A DNA stretch of 61,456 bases from Peptococcaceae bacterium BRH_c23 (lineage in GTDB: Bacteria; Bacillota_B; Desulfitobacteriia; Desulfitobacteriales; Desulfitobacteriaceae), in assembly GCA_000961805.1 (NCBI GenBank), contig LADV01000318.1, positions 1 to 61,456 on the forward strand. The letters are read 5' to 3'. Under the pieces are notes generated by a model that was given only the letters and a program-made list of their open reading frames with translations, had not been told where the DNA came from and did not search any database. The translations under genes and the position numbers were made by a program. Shown one piece after another: positions 1 to 9,104 of the stretch (its first letter is position 1; every line of letters starts with the position of its first letter).

Positions 1-879
1 ATTGAGTCAGTTCCTGAGGGCGCGGATTCTGAGCGCGTAATTACTCAACTGGCTGAAAAGGGCAATAAAGTCATCTTTACGACCAGTTTTGGTTATATGG
101 ATCCCACCATCAATGTAGCTAAGAAATACCCTGATGTAGTGTTTATGCATAACTCAGGTTATAAAACTTCAGAAAATGTAGGTACTTATTTCGGCCGCAT
201 CTACCAGGCTCGATATCTAACGGGTATCGTAGCAGGTAAAACCACTAAGAGCAACACCATCGGTTATGTAGCAGCTATGCCGATTCCAGAAGTTATCCGA
301 GGTATCAACGCATTTACTCAGGGGGTACGCTCTGTTAACCCTGCTGCTAAAGTAAAAGTAGTTTGGACAAATACTTGGTATGACCCTGCCATGGAAAAAG
401 ATGCTGCCAAGAGCTTATTGACAGCAGGCGCTGATGTCATTGCTCAACACCAAGATACGCCTGGACCTATGCAAGCTGCAGAAGAGGCCGGTAAATTTGG
501 GGTTGGTTATAATATGGATATGTCCAAGATGGCTCCTAAGGCTGTCTTGACCTCTGCAGTTTGGAACTGGGGTCCATACTATGTGAAAACTGTCGAAGCA
601 GTCCGTAATAAAACCTGGAAGAATGATCAATACTGGGGTGCAATGAGCGATGGTATTGTTGACATTGCTCCATTCGGCCCGATGGTAGCTGAAGATACTA
701 AGAAATTAGTGGCTGAAGCGAAAGATCAGATCATGGCTAAAAAGTGGGATGTCTTTACAGGTCCAATCAAGGATCAAAAGGGAGAAGTGAAAGTTCCTGC
801 TGGTCAAGTCATGACGGATAAAGATATGCTTTCCTTTGACTGGTTTGTTGAAGGGGTAGACGGTACAATTCCTAAGTAA
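1..879 (+). CDS. BMP-family substrate-binding protein (partial)
   Basis: The frame is open from base 1 to the stop at 879, so the N-terminus and any lipoprotein signal lie outside the window; 292 codons are visible. Blocks such as GYVAAMPIPEVIRGINAFTQG and the DPAMEKDAAKSLL segment are those of PnrA/BMP binding proteins, which capture nucleosides outside the membrane and feed an ABC importer. The ATPase and two permease genes follow directly on the same strand, which supports this role. An ATG at position 97 is internal and not the start. Nucleoside specificity is inferred from the family and operon; other ligands are possible. Confidence 0.9.
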   Translation: MESVPEGADSERVITQLAEKGNKVIFTTSFGYMDPTINVAKKYPDVVFMHNSGYKTSENVGTYFGRIYQARYLTGIVAGKTTKSNTIGYVAAMPIPEVIRGINAFTQGVRSVNPAAKVKVVWTNTWYDPAMEKDAAKSLLTAGADVIAQHQDTPGPMQAAEEAGKFGVGYNMDMSKMAPKAVLTSAVWNWGPYYVKTVEAVRNKTWKNDQYWGAMSDGIVDIAPFGPMVAEDTKKLVAEAKDQIMAKKWDVFTGPIKDQKGEVKVPAGQVMTDKDMLSFDWFVEGVDGTIPK

Positions 880-923
880 ACAGCTAAAACTAATATACTC
901 ATTATAGGGTAGTTGTGAATTCA

Positions 924-970
924 GAAATTACGCTTTGAAGTTGCTATAGGTGGCCTCAAAGCGTAATTTC
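924..970 (+). terminator. Intercistronic hairpin in nucleoside ABC operon
   Basis: A perfect 15-bp inverted repeat (GAAATTACGCTTTGA, 924-938, with its complement 956-970) and a 17-base loop lies between the binding protein and ATPase genes. There is no U-tract right after it, so it more likely attenuates transcription or protects the upstream mRNA than stops all transcription. This would fit the usual excess of binding protein over membrane components. Confidence 0.65.
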
Positions 971-1046
971 CTACTATAAAAGAGTATTTTAGGTATAATT
1001 AGCCGGGAACCCGTGTTTGTGAATTGAATTGAGGGAGACAGACTGT

Positions 1047-2576
1047 ATGAATCAAGCACTAATTCAATTACAGGGAATCGTTAAAAAGTTTCCAGGTGTC
1101 CTAGCCAATGATCACGTGGACCTAGATATTAACCCAGGAGAAATCCATGCTATCTTAGGAGAAAATGGGTCTGGGAAAAGCACTCTAATGTCTGTGTTAG
1201 CCGGTCTGTATAAACCAGACGGTGGAAAGATCCTAGTAAATGGGGTTGAACAAAAGTTCCGTTCCCCCAGAGATGCTATAGCTTGCGGTATCGGGATGGT
1301 TCATCAGCACTTTAAATTGGTAGAGCCCTTTACAGTGGCAGAAAATATTACCTTAGGTGAACAGGGGAGTTCCTTTCTGCTTGCTAACAAAGAACTTAAA
1401 GCCAGCATCAATGAGCTTGGGAAAAAATACGGTCTTGAAATCAATTTGAACGCTAAAGTATGGCAGCTGTCCGTGGGGGAAAAACAGCGAGTAGAGATCG
1501 TCCGCATGCTCTATCGCGGTTCCAAAGTATTGATATTGGATGAACCTACGGCTGTGCTTACCCCTCAGGAAGCCGCTGAACTCTTTGAAAATCTGCGCAG
1601 AATGGCCTCTACAGGATGTGCTGTAGTTGTCATTACTCATAAATTGAATGAAGTTGAGGCCATCGCAGATCGGGTTACCGTGTTGCGCCTTGGAAAGTTA
1701 GCTGGTGTACTAGAACAAGGCCAGATCAATGCCAAAGAGATGGTCCGCTTAATGGTTGGCAGGGTTGTGGCCTCGAAGTATGAGCGAGACTCTTCTCCTG
1801 TAGGTGAGGTTGTACTAGAACTAGATAAGGTAAAGGCCTTCAATGACATGGGTCTTCCCTGTTTGCGTGAAATGACCCTTTGTGTAAGGGCAGGTGAAAT
1901 TCTCGGTTTGGCGGGTGTGTCCGGCAACGGACAACGAGAAATGGCGGAAGTCATCGCAGGATTGCGCCGAGTTGAGAGCGGTAAAGTCCTCTTGAACGAC
2001 CAGGATATCAGCAACCTCTCCCCCCGTAGGATTATTGACCTAGGTGTTGCCTATGTGCCTGAAGATCGCTTAGGGATGGGATTAGTACCGGAGCTAAATG
2101 CCTTAGAGAACCTTATTCTGAAGAATTATCATCAGCCTGAGTACTCAGGGCGTTGGTTGTTAAAATCCCAGGCCATAGAGCGTAATGCTGAAACTCTAGT
2201 AAAACAGTACCAAGTCAAAATATCCAGCTTGCGTCAGCCTGTCAGGGTACTGTCAGGTGGTAATTTACAAAAGTTGTTATTGGCTAGGGAGATTTCTAGT
2301 TCTCCCAAATTGATGGTAGTAATTTACCCGGCACGGGGATTAGATATCGGGGCCACTGAGGCAGTTCATAAATTACTGTTGGAATTAAAGACCCGTAAAA
2401 CTGCGATCTTGCTGATTTCCGAAGATCTTGAAGAAATATTCAAATTAGCCGATCGGGTTGGGGTAGTGTTTGACGGTCAGCTAACTGGGGACTTTCCTAT
2501 TGAACAAGCTGACTTGGAAGAAGTGGGACTCTTGATGACAGGTTCCTGCTCGGCCAGAAAGGATGATGGACGATGA
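1047..2576 (+). CDS. Nucleoside-type ABC transporter, duplicated ATPase subunit
   Basis: Cytoplasmic ATPase of 509 aa that powers the importer formed with the two following permeases. Two ABC domains in tandem are visible. The first has Walker A GENGSGKST, signature LSVGEKQ and Walker B LILDEPTAVL; the second has the lysine-less P-loop GVSGNGQRE and signature LSGGNLQ that are normal for the RbsA/YufO type. The second Walker B is IYPARGLDIGA, slightly unlike the usual QPTRGLDVGA. ATG 1047 is chosen because GAGGGAG (1031-1037) sits at good spacing; the longer frame from TTG 1029 would place that site inside the gene. It overlaps the next gene by ATGA. Confidence 0.92.
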   Translation: MNQALIQLQGIVKKFPGVLANDHVDLDINPGEIHAILGENGSGKSTLMSVLAGLYKPDGGKILVNGVEQKFRSPRDAIACGIGMVHQHFKLVEPFTVAENITLGEQGSSFLLANKELKASINELGKKYGLEINLNAKVWQLSVGEKQRVEIVRMLYRGSKVLILDEPTAVLTPQEAAELFENLRRMASTGCAVVVITHKLNEVEAIADRVTVLRLGKLAGVLEQGQINAKEMVRLMVGRVVASKYERDSSPVGEVVLELDKVKAFNDMGLPCLREMTLCVRAGEILGLAGVSGNGQREMAEVIAGLRRVESGKVLLNDQDISNLSPRRIIDLGVAYVPEDRLGMGLVPELNALENLILKNYHQPEYSGRWLLKSQAIERNAETLVKQYQVKISSLRQPVRVLSGGNLQKLLLAREISSSPKLMVVIYPARGLDIGATEAVHKLLLELKTRKTAILLISEDLEEIFKLADRVGVVFDGQLTGDFPIEQADLEEVGLLMTGSCSARKDDGR

Positions 2577-3658
2577 ACCGGCTCACATTTAAACTAGAAA
2601 AACGCTTAACTCCTTCGCCGGTGATGGTTTTTATCATCCCTTTAATATCCGTGCTGTTGGCCCTTTTGTTGGGGGCGATCTTCTTGGTCCTGACCGGGGA
2701 AAAACCACTGACCATATATTTGCTGATGTTTGAAGATAGTTTGGGCTCAAAATATGGGCTAACCGAGACCATGGTTAAGGCCATTCCTTTGATGTTGACC
2801 TCGTTGGGTGTTTCCTTGGCTTTCAAAATGAAGTTATGGAACATTGGTGCTGAAGGTCAGCTCTACATGGGGGCCATGGGAGCAGCCTGGCTACCATTAA
2901 CCTTCCCTACTCTGCCTGTTTACCTGATGCTGCCAGGAATGGTTGTCCTCGGGATGATCGCAGGGGGACTGTGGGCTCTTTTGACGGCTATCCCTAGAGC
3001 CATTTGGAAAGTTAATGAAATTATTACTACCTTAATGCTAAACTATGTGGCAATCCTATGGGTGGACTATTTGGTCTACGGTCCCTGGAGGGATCCCAAG
3101 GGATCAAATTTCCCCATAACCGCACCCTTTGCGGAGGCTGCTAGGTTACCTGGTCTGGGTGATTCCCGCATTCATGCAGGTTTGTTCTTTGCTTTGGCGT
3201 TGGCAGTTATCCTAGCCATCGTTTTCAAGTATTCCCGCTGGGGGTACAGCATTAACGTGATTGGTTCAAGTGAGCGAGCAGCGCGTTATGCCGGAATGAA
3301 TATTAAACGCAATATTTTGTTGGTGATGTTTCTGAGCGGTGCAATTTCAGGGTTAGCAGGTATGGCTGAAGTCAGTGGGATTATTGGTAAGCTGCAACAT
3401 GGAATCAGCCCGGGGTATGGGTATACTGCCATAATTGTAGCTTGGCTCAGTAAACTTAACCCCTTGGCTATTATTATCGTCTCAGTGTTGTTCGGAGCGT
3501 TACAAGTGGGAGGATACGCAGTACAAGTGGAGGGAGTACCTGCCGCTGTAGCGACAATGCTACAAGGCTCGATTCTTTTCTTTGTCCTCGGTGGCGAAGT
3601 CCTTACGAACTACAGAGTGAAACTGTTCGGCCAGAAAGGAGAGGAATTGAGTAAATGA
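2573..3658 (+). CDS. Nucleoside-type ABC transporter permease (YufP-like)
   Basis: Integral membrane permease of 361 aa, with about nine to ten hydrophobic segments from residue 18 to 350. The WNIGAEGQLYMGA block and the GAISGLAGMAEV loop are characteristic of the BPD_transp_2 permeases paired with BMP binding proteins. Start and stop overlap the neighbouring genes by 4 bp on both sides (ATGA at 2573 and 3655), so translation is probably coupled. It forms the channel as a heterodimer with the next gene product. Substrate is inferred from the family as nucleosides. Confidence 0.92.
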   Translation: MNRLTFKLEKRLTPSPVMVFIIPLISVLLALLLGAIFLVLTGEKPLTIYLLMFEDSLGSKYGLTETMVKAIPLMLTSLGVSLAFKMKLWNIGAEGQLYMGAMGAAWLPLTFPTLPVYLMLPGMVVLGMIAGGLWALLTAIPRAIWKVNEIITTLMLNYVAILWVDYLVYGPWRDPKGSNFPITAPFAEAARLPGLGDSRIHAGLFFALALAVILAIVFKYSRWGYSINVIGSSERAARYAGMNIKRNILLVMFLSGAISGLAGMAEVSGIIGKLQHGISPGYGYTAIIVAWLSKLNPLAIIIVSVLFGALQVGGYAVQVEGVPAAVATMLQGSILFFVLGGEVLTNYRVKLFGQKGEELSK

Positions 3659-4587
3659 ACATTCAAGAATTCTTAATCCCTTTATTGGCAGCTGCAGTGA
3701 TCGCTGGAACACCGATCCTCTATGCTGCCCTGGGCGAACTAATCACTGAACGAGCTGGAATCATCAATCTAGGTGTTGAAGGAATTATGCTGGTGGGTGC
3801 GGTATCAGGGTTTATGGCGGCAGTAACCACAGGTAATCCTTGGATTGGTTTGCTGGCTTCCATGCTAGCTGGTGGAGCAGTGGCGCTGATTCACGCTTTT
3901 TTAACCATTACCTTACGGGCTAATCAAGTGGTAAGTGGCTTAGCTTTAACAATTTTTGGGACTGGTCTTAGCGGCTATCTTGGTAAAGCTTATATCGGAA
4001 TACCGGTTGAAAAACCCTTTTCCCCGCTGCCTCTTGGACCTTTGGCAGATATACCGTTCATCGGCCCCATTTTCTTTCAACAGGATGCCTTAGTGTATAT
4101 CAGCTATGTACTAGTCGTTGTAATATGGTATTACATGTATCACACTAGGCCCGGGCTAAACCTCAGAGCTTTAGGGGAGAATCCGGCGGCTATGGATGCC
4201 CTTGGTTTAAACGTCTTTTATTTAAGATATCTCTATGTTGTGGCAGGTGGCACTTTAGGCGGTGTAGGGGGAGCTTACTTATCCCTAGCCTATGCTCCCA
4301 GTTGGTTGGAAAACATGACGGCTGGTCGTGGCTGGATCGCGGTAGCTCTGGTTATCTTTGCTCTGTGGAATCCTTGGCGAGCTTTAATGGGTGCCTACCT
4401 GTTTGGGGGGATTGATGCCCTTGGTTTCCGTCTTCAAGTCTTGGGCATTGAAATGTCTCCTTTTTTCTTAAAAATGTTACCCTATTTGTTTACCGTCCTA
4501 ATCTTAGTATTTGTGGTTGCTCGTCACAAAGGACGCTTGTCTACGCCTGGAGCTTTGGGTCTATCTTATGACCGAGAGGAAAGGTAG
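3655..4587 (+). CDS. Nucleoside-type ABC transporter permease (YufQ-like)
   Basis: Second permease of the importer, 310 aa, almost entirely hydrophobic helices. ERAGIINLGVEGIMLVGA near the N-terminus and the LRALGENPAAMDALGL cytoplasmic loop identify the BPD_transp_2 family partner of the preceding permease. Its start overlaps the upstream stop by 4 bp, and it is the last gene of the operon, followed by a strong terminator shared with the convergent amidase gene. Confidence 0.92.
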   Translation: MNIQEFLIPLLAAAVIAGTPILYAALGELITERAGIINLGVEGIMLVGAVSGFMAAVTTGNPWIGLLASMLAGGAVALIHAFLTITLRANQVVSGLALTIFGTGLSGYLGKAYIGIPVEKPFSPLPLGPLADIPFIGPIFFQQDALVYISYVLVVVIWYYMYHTRPGLNLRALGENPAAMDALGLNVFYLRYLYVVAGGTLGGVGGAYLSLAYAPSWLENMTAGRGWIAVALVIFALWNPWRALMGAYLFGGIDALGFRLQVLGIEMSPFFLKMLPYLFTVLILVFVVARHKGRLSTPGALGLSYDREER

Positions 4588-4681
4588 GGAAAACAGTTTA
4601 TAATTTGTTTATAATCTGTTTATACAAATTTAAGATTATTAGTTTAGAATATTACTATAAAAGAAAAAATTGCTGAAAAAT

Positions 4682-4720
4682 AAAGAGGTAAAGCCCAGAC
4701 GTGGGCTTTACCTCTTTATT
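4682..4720 (+). terminator. Bidirectional intrinsic terminator
   Basis: A 16-bp perfect stem (4682-4697 with 4702-4717) and four-base loop GACG is followed by ATTTTAAT on the plus strand and preceded by an A-rich run that gives a U-tract on the minus strand. It sits between convergent operons, so it probably ends both the ABC importer and the wall amidase transcripts. Confidence 0.85.
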
Positions 4721-4839
4721 TTAATCCTATTTAGTAAGTATCTTTCTGGAAGAATCAGATAAACTTTTGAGTCCTAGATTTAACTGACCACCATTAACTA
4801 TACTAATAACTATTCTAATATAAGTTTGCCTAGGTAGGC

Positions 4840-7128
4840 TCAATCGCGAGGCAGAGGATTTGTATAATAATTATAAGTCCCTCGGAAGATAGCTGCTGAG
4901 ACGTTCTTCCGAAATGTTGGGTTTTGTAACCTTGCTTCTTCATAGGGGTTCGAAATAAATGCGGTCTCAATCAAGATGGATGGCATGGTAGTATGTTTCA
5001 AAACATAAAATCCTGCTTCTTTAACTCCACGATCAGTAGTTTTGAGGGTGTCGATCAGAGCGGTTTGAACGCTGCTGGCTAGTTGTAAGCTTTCATTTTG
5101 CCTAGGGTTATCCCTCGAATAAAACGTTGTGGTGCCTTGAATTGTAGGTATGGTAAACGAATCATTGTGGATGGAGATAAAGAGGTCGGCATTACAGGAG
5201 TTGGCTAAAACCATTCGGGCTTGAAGATCTTCAAGTTGAGAATATTTGGTCGCTGGTGATACATCGGTTGTCCGTGTAAGGATTACTTTCGCGCCAGCTT
5301 GTTTTAAGATGTCATTCAAAGCTAGTCCAATGGCTAAGGTATTATTCTTTTCGTAAGTTTGGGTAGGACCCTTTGCTCCGAGATCTGGTCCGCCATGGCC
5401 AGGATCTAGAAAAATTGTCTTGCCTGATAGGGCATTGGCAGGGATTCCCTGAAACGGATTGACGAGAACTTCTTTAGAAGGATCATAATCAGTGACTTCG
5501 TCATCAGTTGCAGGCGGCGGATCAGGCTTGGCCAGTTCTGAGGGCAGAGGTGGGAAGTCCCTGAGGTTACTTTGATAGCTTGAAGAAGCTTTACCCTCAA
5601 TAATATTTTGCGTATTGAGGCTAATAATGCCTGTCCCTCCTAAAATATAGACAGTTCCATTGACAGTGAAATTAAAGGGTGGAGTTGTGGGAGAAGCTGT
5701 AGTAGAAGTTGTCGTAGAAGTTGTCGTAGAAATTGTCTTAGGGGTAGAGCTGACAATGCTCGTGGAGGCAAGCGTCACATAGTCAGCAGAAACCCAGCCT
5801 GTTTTTGCTTGGTAAGTTGTTTTATACCATTGACCTTGCTGATCGGTGAGCGCTATCGTCGTATCTTTCGGGATGTTGAGAAGCACTTTTCCTGTCGGGG
5901 AGGGGGTTTCTCTGAGGTTTAAGCCCCCGGTCGCGTTGACTATTCCCGTCGATGTGATGCTGACATAGTCAGCGGCAATCCAACCTGTTTTAGATTGATA
6001 GGTTGTTTTGTACCATTTATCTTGCTTTTCAGTGAGTTCCACCGTTGTCCCTTCCGGTATCATGGCAAGTATTTTCCCCGTTGAGGAGGGGGTCTCTCTA
6101 AGATTTAAAACTCCGGAAGCAGTGATCTTACCTTTGAGGAGTCCTTCTTTACTATCTGTGTTAGAGTCAGAGTCGGGGTTAGGGTCCTTTGCTGGTGGTT
6201 CAATTTTCATATGTTCACGCATGATAGTGTATACTGAAGGCGGAATATCCATATGTTCGGTCAATAATAGGGGGGCCTTAAATTTTGCAGCAAGGACTGT
6301 ACCGGCTACTGCATCTGGAAAGGTGATGCCCGAAGCCATGAAAAGATCCGTGGATTGATAGGTGTCTTTCATAAAGGATATGACCTTGGCATTGGTGTCG
6401 TAACGGTCCAGACCGCCCAAACGTGTTTCTATCATAAAGTTATGTTTAGTTAACTGCTCGGAAGGAACCACAACTTCTCCACCAATGACGATCAGGTGCT
6501 TAGCTACTGTTTCTTTCAGGTATTCAATCACAGAATTAGGAAAGGTAGTTGAGGTAAGGACGATAGGAACTTGTTGAATGCCAGCATAGGTCGCGGCTGA
6601 TAAGGCATCGGGAAAATCATCCCCGTTAACAAGGATAAGCGAATCGTTAGCTAGTTTTTTAGCAAGCATAATGGAGGTTTCATAACGATCCAATCCGCCT
6701 ATGCGTTCCCATTTCAGCCCGGAATTTTCAAGCTCCTTTTCAATGGAAGGTTGCAAGCAAGCTGTCCCCCCAAGAAGAATCACCTTCTCAGGTTTTAATC
6801 GTTGCAGCTCTTGGACTACACGCGGGTCAATCGAGTCTCCTTTGGTTAGAAGAATTGGAGCATTTAGGCTAACTGCGAATGGGGTTGCAGCAATAGAGTC
6901 GGGGTAGTCGTTGTATTCGCATAAGATAATAGTTTGTGCTGATTGCCAGCCTTTTTGAGATATTTTAAGGGCTGTTTCCACCCTATCTTGTCCAGCTAAA
7001 CGCTCTGTCTGGTATGCTAAAGGGCTGGCGTAGGTTATAAAAGGCGTGCATAATACGACAGTAAGCGATGCCATGATCGAGAAAAAAAACTTTTTCAGAA
7101 GTGTCACCCTTTCAATTATCAAAGTCAT
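4840..7128 (-). CDS. N-acetylmuramoyl-L-alanine amidase with CWB2 and SH3 domains
   Basis: Secreted peptidoglycan hydrolase of 762 aa. After a signal peptide (basic start, hydrophobic core, cut near TYA) come three CWB2 wall-binding repeats (residues about 35-310; RLAGQDRVETA, RIGGLDRYETS, RLGGLDRYDTN), two bacterial SH3 domains (each with LNLRETPS), a Thr/Ser-rich linker, and a C-terminal Amidase_3 domain. The zinc ligands of that domain are visible in DPGHGG, TYEKN, SIHND and LIETAFIS. It would bind secondary wall polymers through CWB2 and cleave stem peptides. The ATG at 7128 has no ribosome site and TATAAT lies just upstream; a CTG at 7098 behind AAAGGGTGA is an alternative start that still keeps the signal peptide. 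Confidence 0.93.
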   Translation of the reverse strand: MTLIIERVTLLKKFFFSIMASLTVVLCTPFITYASPLAYQTERLAGQDRVETALKISQKGWQSAQTIILCEYNDYPDSIAATPFAVSLNAPILLTKGDSIDPRVVQELQRLKPEKVILLGGTACLQPSIEKELENSGLKWERIGGLDRYETSIMLAKKLANDSLILVNGDDFPDALSAATYAGIQQVPIVLTSTTFPNSVIEYLKETVAKHLIVIGGEVVVPSEQLTKHNFMIETRLGGLDRYDTNAKVISFMKDTYQSTDLFMASGITFPDAVAGTVLAAKFKAPLLLTEHMDIPPSVYTIMREHMKIEPPAKDPNPDSDSNTDSKEGLLKGKITASGVLNLRETPSSTGKILAMIPEGTTVELTEKQDKWYKTTYQSKTGWIAADYVSITSTGIVNATGGLNLRETPSPTGKVLLNIPKDTTIALTDQQGQWYKTTYQAKTGWVSADYVTLASTSIVSSTPKTISTTTSTTTSTTASPTTPPFNFTVNGTVYILGGTGIISLNTQNIIEGKASSSYQSNLRDFPPLPSELAKPDPPPATDDEVTDYDPSKEVLVNPFQGIPANALSGKTIFLDPGHGGPDLGAKGPTQTYEKNNTLAIGLALNDILKQAGAKVILTRTTDVSPATKYSQLEDLQARMVLANSCNADLFISIHNDSFTIPTIQGTTTFYSRDNPRQNESLQLASSVQTALIDTLKTTDRGVKEAGFYVLKHTTMPSILIETAFISNPYEEARLQNPTFRKNVSAAIFRGTYNYYTNPLPRD

Positions 7129-7215
7129 GTCGATTATACCATAAAAGCTGATGTTATTTGATGAATTTTTGGGTTTAATTCCTCGAAAGGGACCTTGGTC
7201 CTACATAAATGTCAA

Positions 7216-7254
7216 AAAGAGTAAGAACGCCAACCCTAGTCGCTCTTACTCTTT
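7216..7254 (-). terminator. Minus-strand terminator downstream of kinase remnant
   Basis: AAAGAGTAAGA (7216-7226) pairs with TCTTACTCTTT (7244-7254). Read on the minus strand the stem is followed by TTTTTGAC, a U-tract. It lies just past the stop codon of the histidine-kinase remnant, so it is probably that lost gene's original terminator. Confidence 0.6.
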
Positions 7255-7298
7255 AAGTTAAGAAAAGCCCGGATATACTTGTTGTGTGCTTGTCTAAA

Positions 7299-7400
7299 CT
7301 ATGCTGAGGTCTTAAACCTAACAAAGAAGGTCGTTCCCGCAGAACTCGTGTCGATTTCAATCCGAGCGTTATTTCGTTCTGCTATGCTATAACAGGTTCG
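7299..7400 (-). pseudogene. Histidine kinase C-terminal remnant
   Basis: About 33 codons ending at a TAG (7299-7301) read CYSIAERNNARIEID and then GTTFFVRF. This is the last part of the HATPase domain of a PAS-type sensor kinase, corresponding to the SMGIAQRHNA...GTTFYTLF end of the intact kinase at 21029-22822. The GTGLGL box expected just upstream is absent, and the frame further upstream (to about 7440) resembles no kinase sequence. The rest of the gene has been deleted. Too short to be functional. Confidence 0.6.
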
Positions 7401-7575
7401 GGTTGGACGATCAGAAAGATTTAAGCTGGAAAGCCATAAGTTGTTGTGATATTTGAAGGCTTTTTATCTGATTAAGAAACTATTTAGCTGGAAATATTGT
7501 TACATCGTCGAAATACACTAATTAATATTACATTGTCCGAAGATTTATGCTTCAGGTCGAAAAATAATCTATTAA

Positions 7576-7644
7576 AGGTGCCCGTACACTGGCTTCGGCT
7601 GGGAAGGCGTGCGGCGATGATGATCGTTCAGCCAAAGATCTGCC
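7576..7644 (+). promoter_or_regulatory. Decayed cobalamin riboswitch fragment
   Basis: AAAGGTGCCC (7574-7583), the usual 5' edge of a cobalamin riboswitch, is followed by the late-aptamer segment CACTGGCTTCGGCTGGGAAGG (split here only for description) and a B12-box-like AGCCAAAGATCTGCC (7630-7644), one base shorter than the consensus AGCCAGGAGACCTGCC. The conserved ligand-binding core that should lie between these parts is missing, as the whole stretch is under 70 bases. A complete terminator follows, but no gene lies downstream on this strand. I read it as a deletion derivative. Confidence 0.55.
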
Positions 7645-7694
7645 TGTTAGATTGGTATGAGCCTGCTTTGAGTAGGCTATTGGTGGACAATGGC

Positions 7695-7729
7695 AAAGCC
7701 CCGAGTCGTATAGTGACTGGGGGCTTTTT
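7695..7729 (+). terminator. Orphan intrinsic terminator after B12 riboswitch remnant
   Basis: AAAGCCCC pairs with GGGGCTTT, with an inner AGTC/GACT extension, followed by TTTTT (7725-7729). It is well formed, unlike the degenerate aptamer upstream, and was probably the riboswitch expression platform. The next 280 bases carry no plus-strand gene. Confidence 0.75.
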
Positions 7730-7737
7730 CTGTCGTC

Positions 7738-7870
7738 TTTTTTTGTACTAATCAGAATGTATACTTTCTGGAGCATAATTGCAACTTAGGCGGACGCCTT
7801 CGCCAAGGCTGATAGAATGATTAATACGTGCGAAGACAGTGTCTTCGTGGGCGTCAGCCAAGTTTTTTTT
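7738..7870. repeat. Modular dispersed repeat, short copy 1
   Basis: This copy shares with 10120-10316 and 13037-13236 a T-run plus GTAC/TATAC-rich start, a GCCTTCGCCAAG element, and the end module ACGTGCGAAGACAGTGTCTTC...CAGCCAAGTTTT, which holds the palindrome GAAGACAGTGTCTTC. The central module found in the other two copies is missing. The remaining DNA from 7871 to 8011 shows no gene. The 64-codon minus-strand frame across it is an artefact of the repeat. Confidence 0.7.
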
Positions 7871-8011
7871 ATATTTGATGTTTAGGCGGATTAAAGGGCA
7901 GCAAATTGAAATATCATGAAAATGATAGATACCTCTACTCATTAAATTAGACGTAGCATTCTTACTATAAGCACATTCCCTTGTTCTCTTGTGCTTTTCT
8001 GGCTCCGTGAG

Positions 8012-8860
8012 TTATCGGAAGTTATAAATTGAGTCAGTGAATGCTTTAGAAATATCTAACGAATACATCATTAGAAATGCTAAAACGGCGATTAGAATAA
8101 GATAGGAAATCCCTATTCTTAACCTGAAGCTAGGCTCTACGCTCAGGTATTGGGCAGTTAAGGATTTTTGCCGATACATGGTTATGACTTCATAAACCCC
8201 AAAGAACAAGATGATGAGCAGTATATAGGCATGTAGTTTCCAGATGAGAACAATAGCCATAACTAAACCGATCACCCAAATAAAGGGTGAGATTGCCTTG
8301 GAAATCCTACCTCCATCTAAGGAACCAAAGGGAAGTAGATTGAAGAGATTTATTAGGGCACTAGTATAGGCTAGCCCTGCCCAATAATGATTATTTGTTA
8401 TTAAGTAGAACCATAAACAAACAACCGTTATCAACGCTCCAGCTGCTGGGCCCCCTATGGCTACGATCGCCTCTTCTCGAACACTTTTAGGAGCACTCTT
8501 CATTTTGATAAATGCCCCAAGAAAAGGAATAAACGTTGGGGTAGAGACATCCAGACCAAGTTTCTTACTCGTCACGTAATGACCCATCTCGTGAACGAAA
8601 ATGACTCCAACAAAGCCCACTGCAAATAACCAGCCATATATTTGTGCATAAAGAACGACCGTCAATCCCATAGTCAAAAAGGTTCCGGCAAATTTAGAAG
8701 CTTTGACTAAGCCAAACAGTAGCTTGGCAATTAAAGCTAGCTTACTAAAATTTAGTAGACCTAGCAAAGCTGTGATAACGATACTCAGGATTGTTTTAGA
8801 GCTTCTCTTCTTTGGCTTTTCTACGAGATCGTCAAGGCTTTGATTTTCGTCGTGAAGCAT
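8012..8860 (-). CDS. Site-2 protease family membrane metalloprotease (M50)
   Basis: Polytopic membrane protein of 282 aa with the zinc motif HEMGH at residues 90-94 inside a transmembrane helix and the third ligand in NLLPFGSLDGGR (Asp182), the two hallmarks of intramembrane-cleaving M50 proteases. The N-terminal 25 residues are charged and cytoplasmic. Such proteins cut membrane-bound regulators or other single-pass proteins; no substrate gene is adjacent, so the role is open. ATG 8860 has an AGGGGAC-type site upstream. It is monocistronic. Confidence 0.9.
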   Translation of the reverse strand: MLHDENQSLDDLVEKPKKRSSKTILSIVITALLGLLNFSKLALIAKLLFGLVKASKFAGTFLTMGLTVVLYAQIYGWLFAVGFVGVIFVHEMGHYVTSKKLGLDVSTPTFIPFLGAFIKMKSAPKSVREEAIVAIGGPAAGALITVVCLWFYLITNNHYWAGLAYTSALINLFNLLPFGSLDGGRISKAISPFIWVIGLVMAIVLIWKLHAYILLIILFFGVYEVITMYRQKSLTAQYLSVEPSFRLRIGISYLILIAVLAFLMMYSLDISKAFTDSIYNFR

Positions 8861-9104
8861 TTAGTCCCCTCACTTTCCAAAGGTAAATTACATAGCTAGT
8901 TTATCATGGTTATTCCCTATTCCATAGAGCTATTATTATTGCAACGAACTTAGAATTTGCTGTGACGCGAGAGCCATGAAACGCTCCTGGATTTGTTAAA
9001 GAAGAGAGTTGGAAGAGGACAAAGAGTCTGATATGATAGATTATAAGATCAAAGAGGTGCAGAGGAAATTGAGTATTTAAATTATAAATTAAGGTGGTAG
9101 GAAT

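Noticed and set aside
7497..7751. 84-codon plus-strand frame
   Set aside because: It runs through the cobalamin riboswitch relic and terminator stem, has no ribosome site and resembles no protein.
7748..7942. 64-codon minus-strand frame
   Set aside because: It is created by the dispersed repeat; the other repeat copies do not keep the frame.
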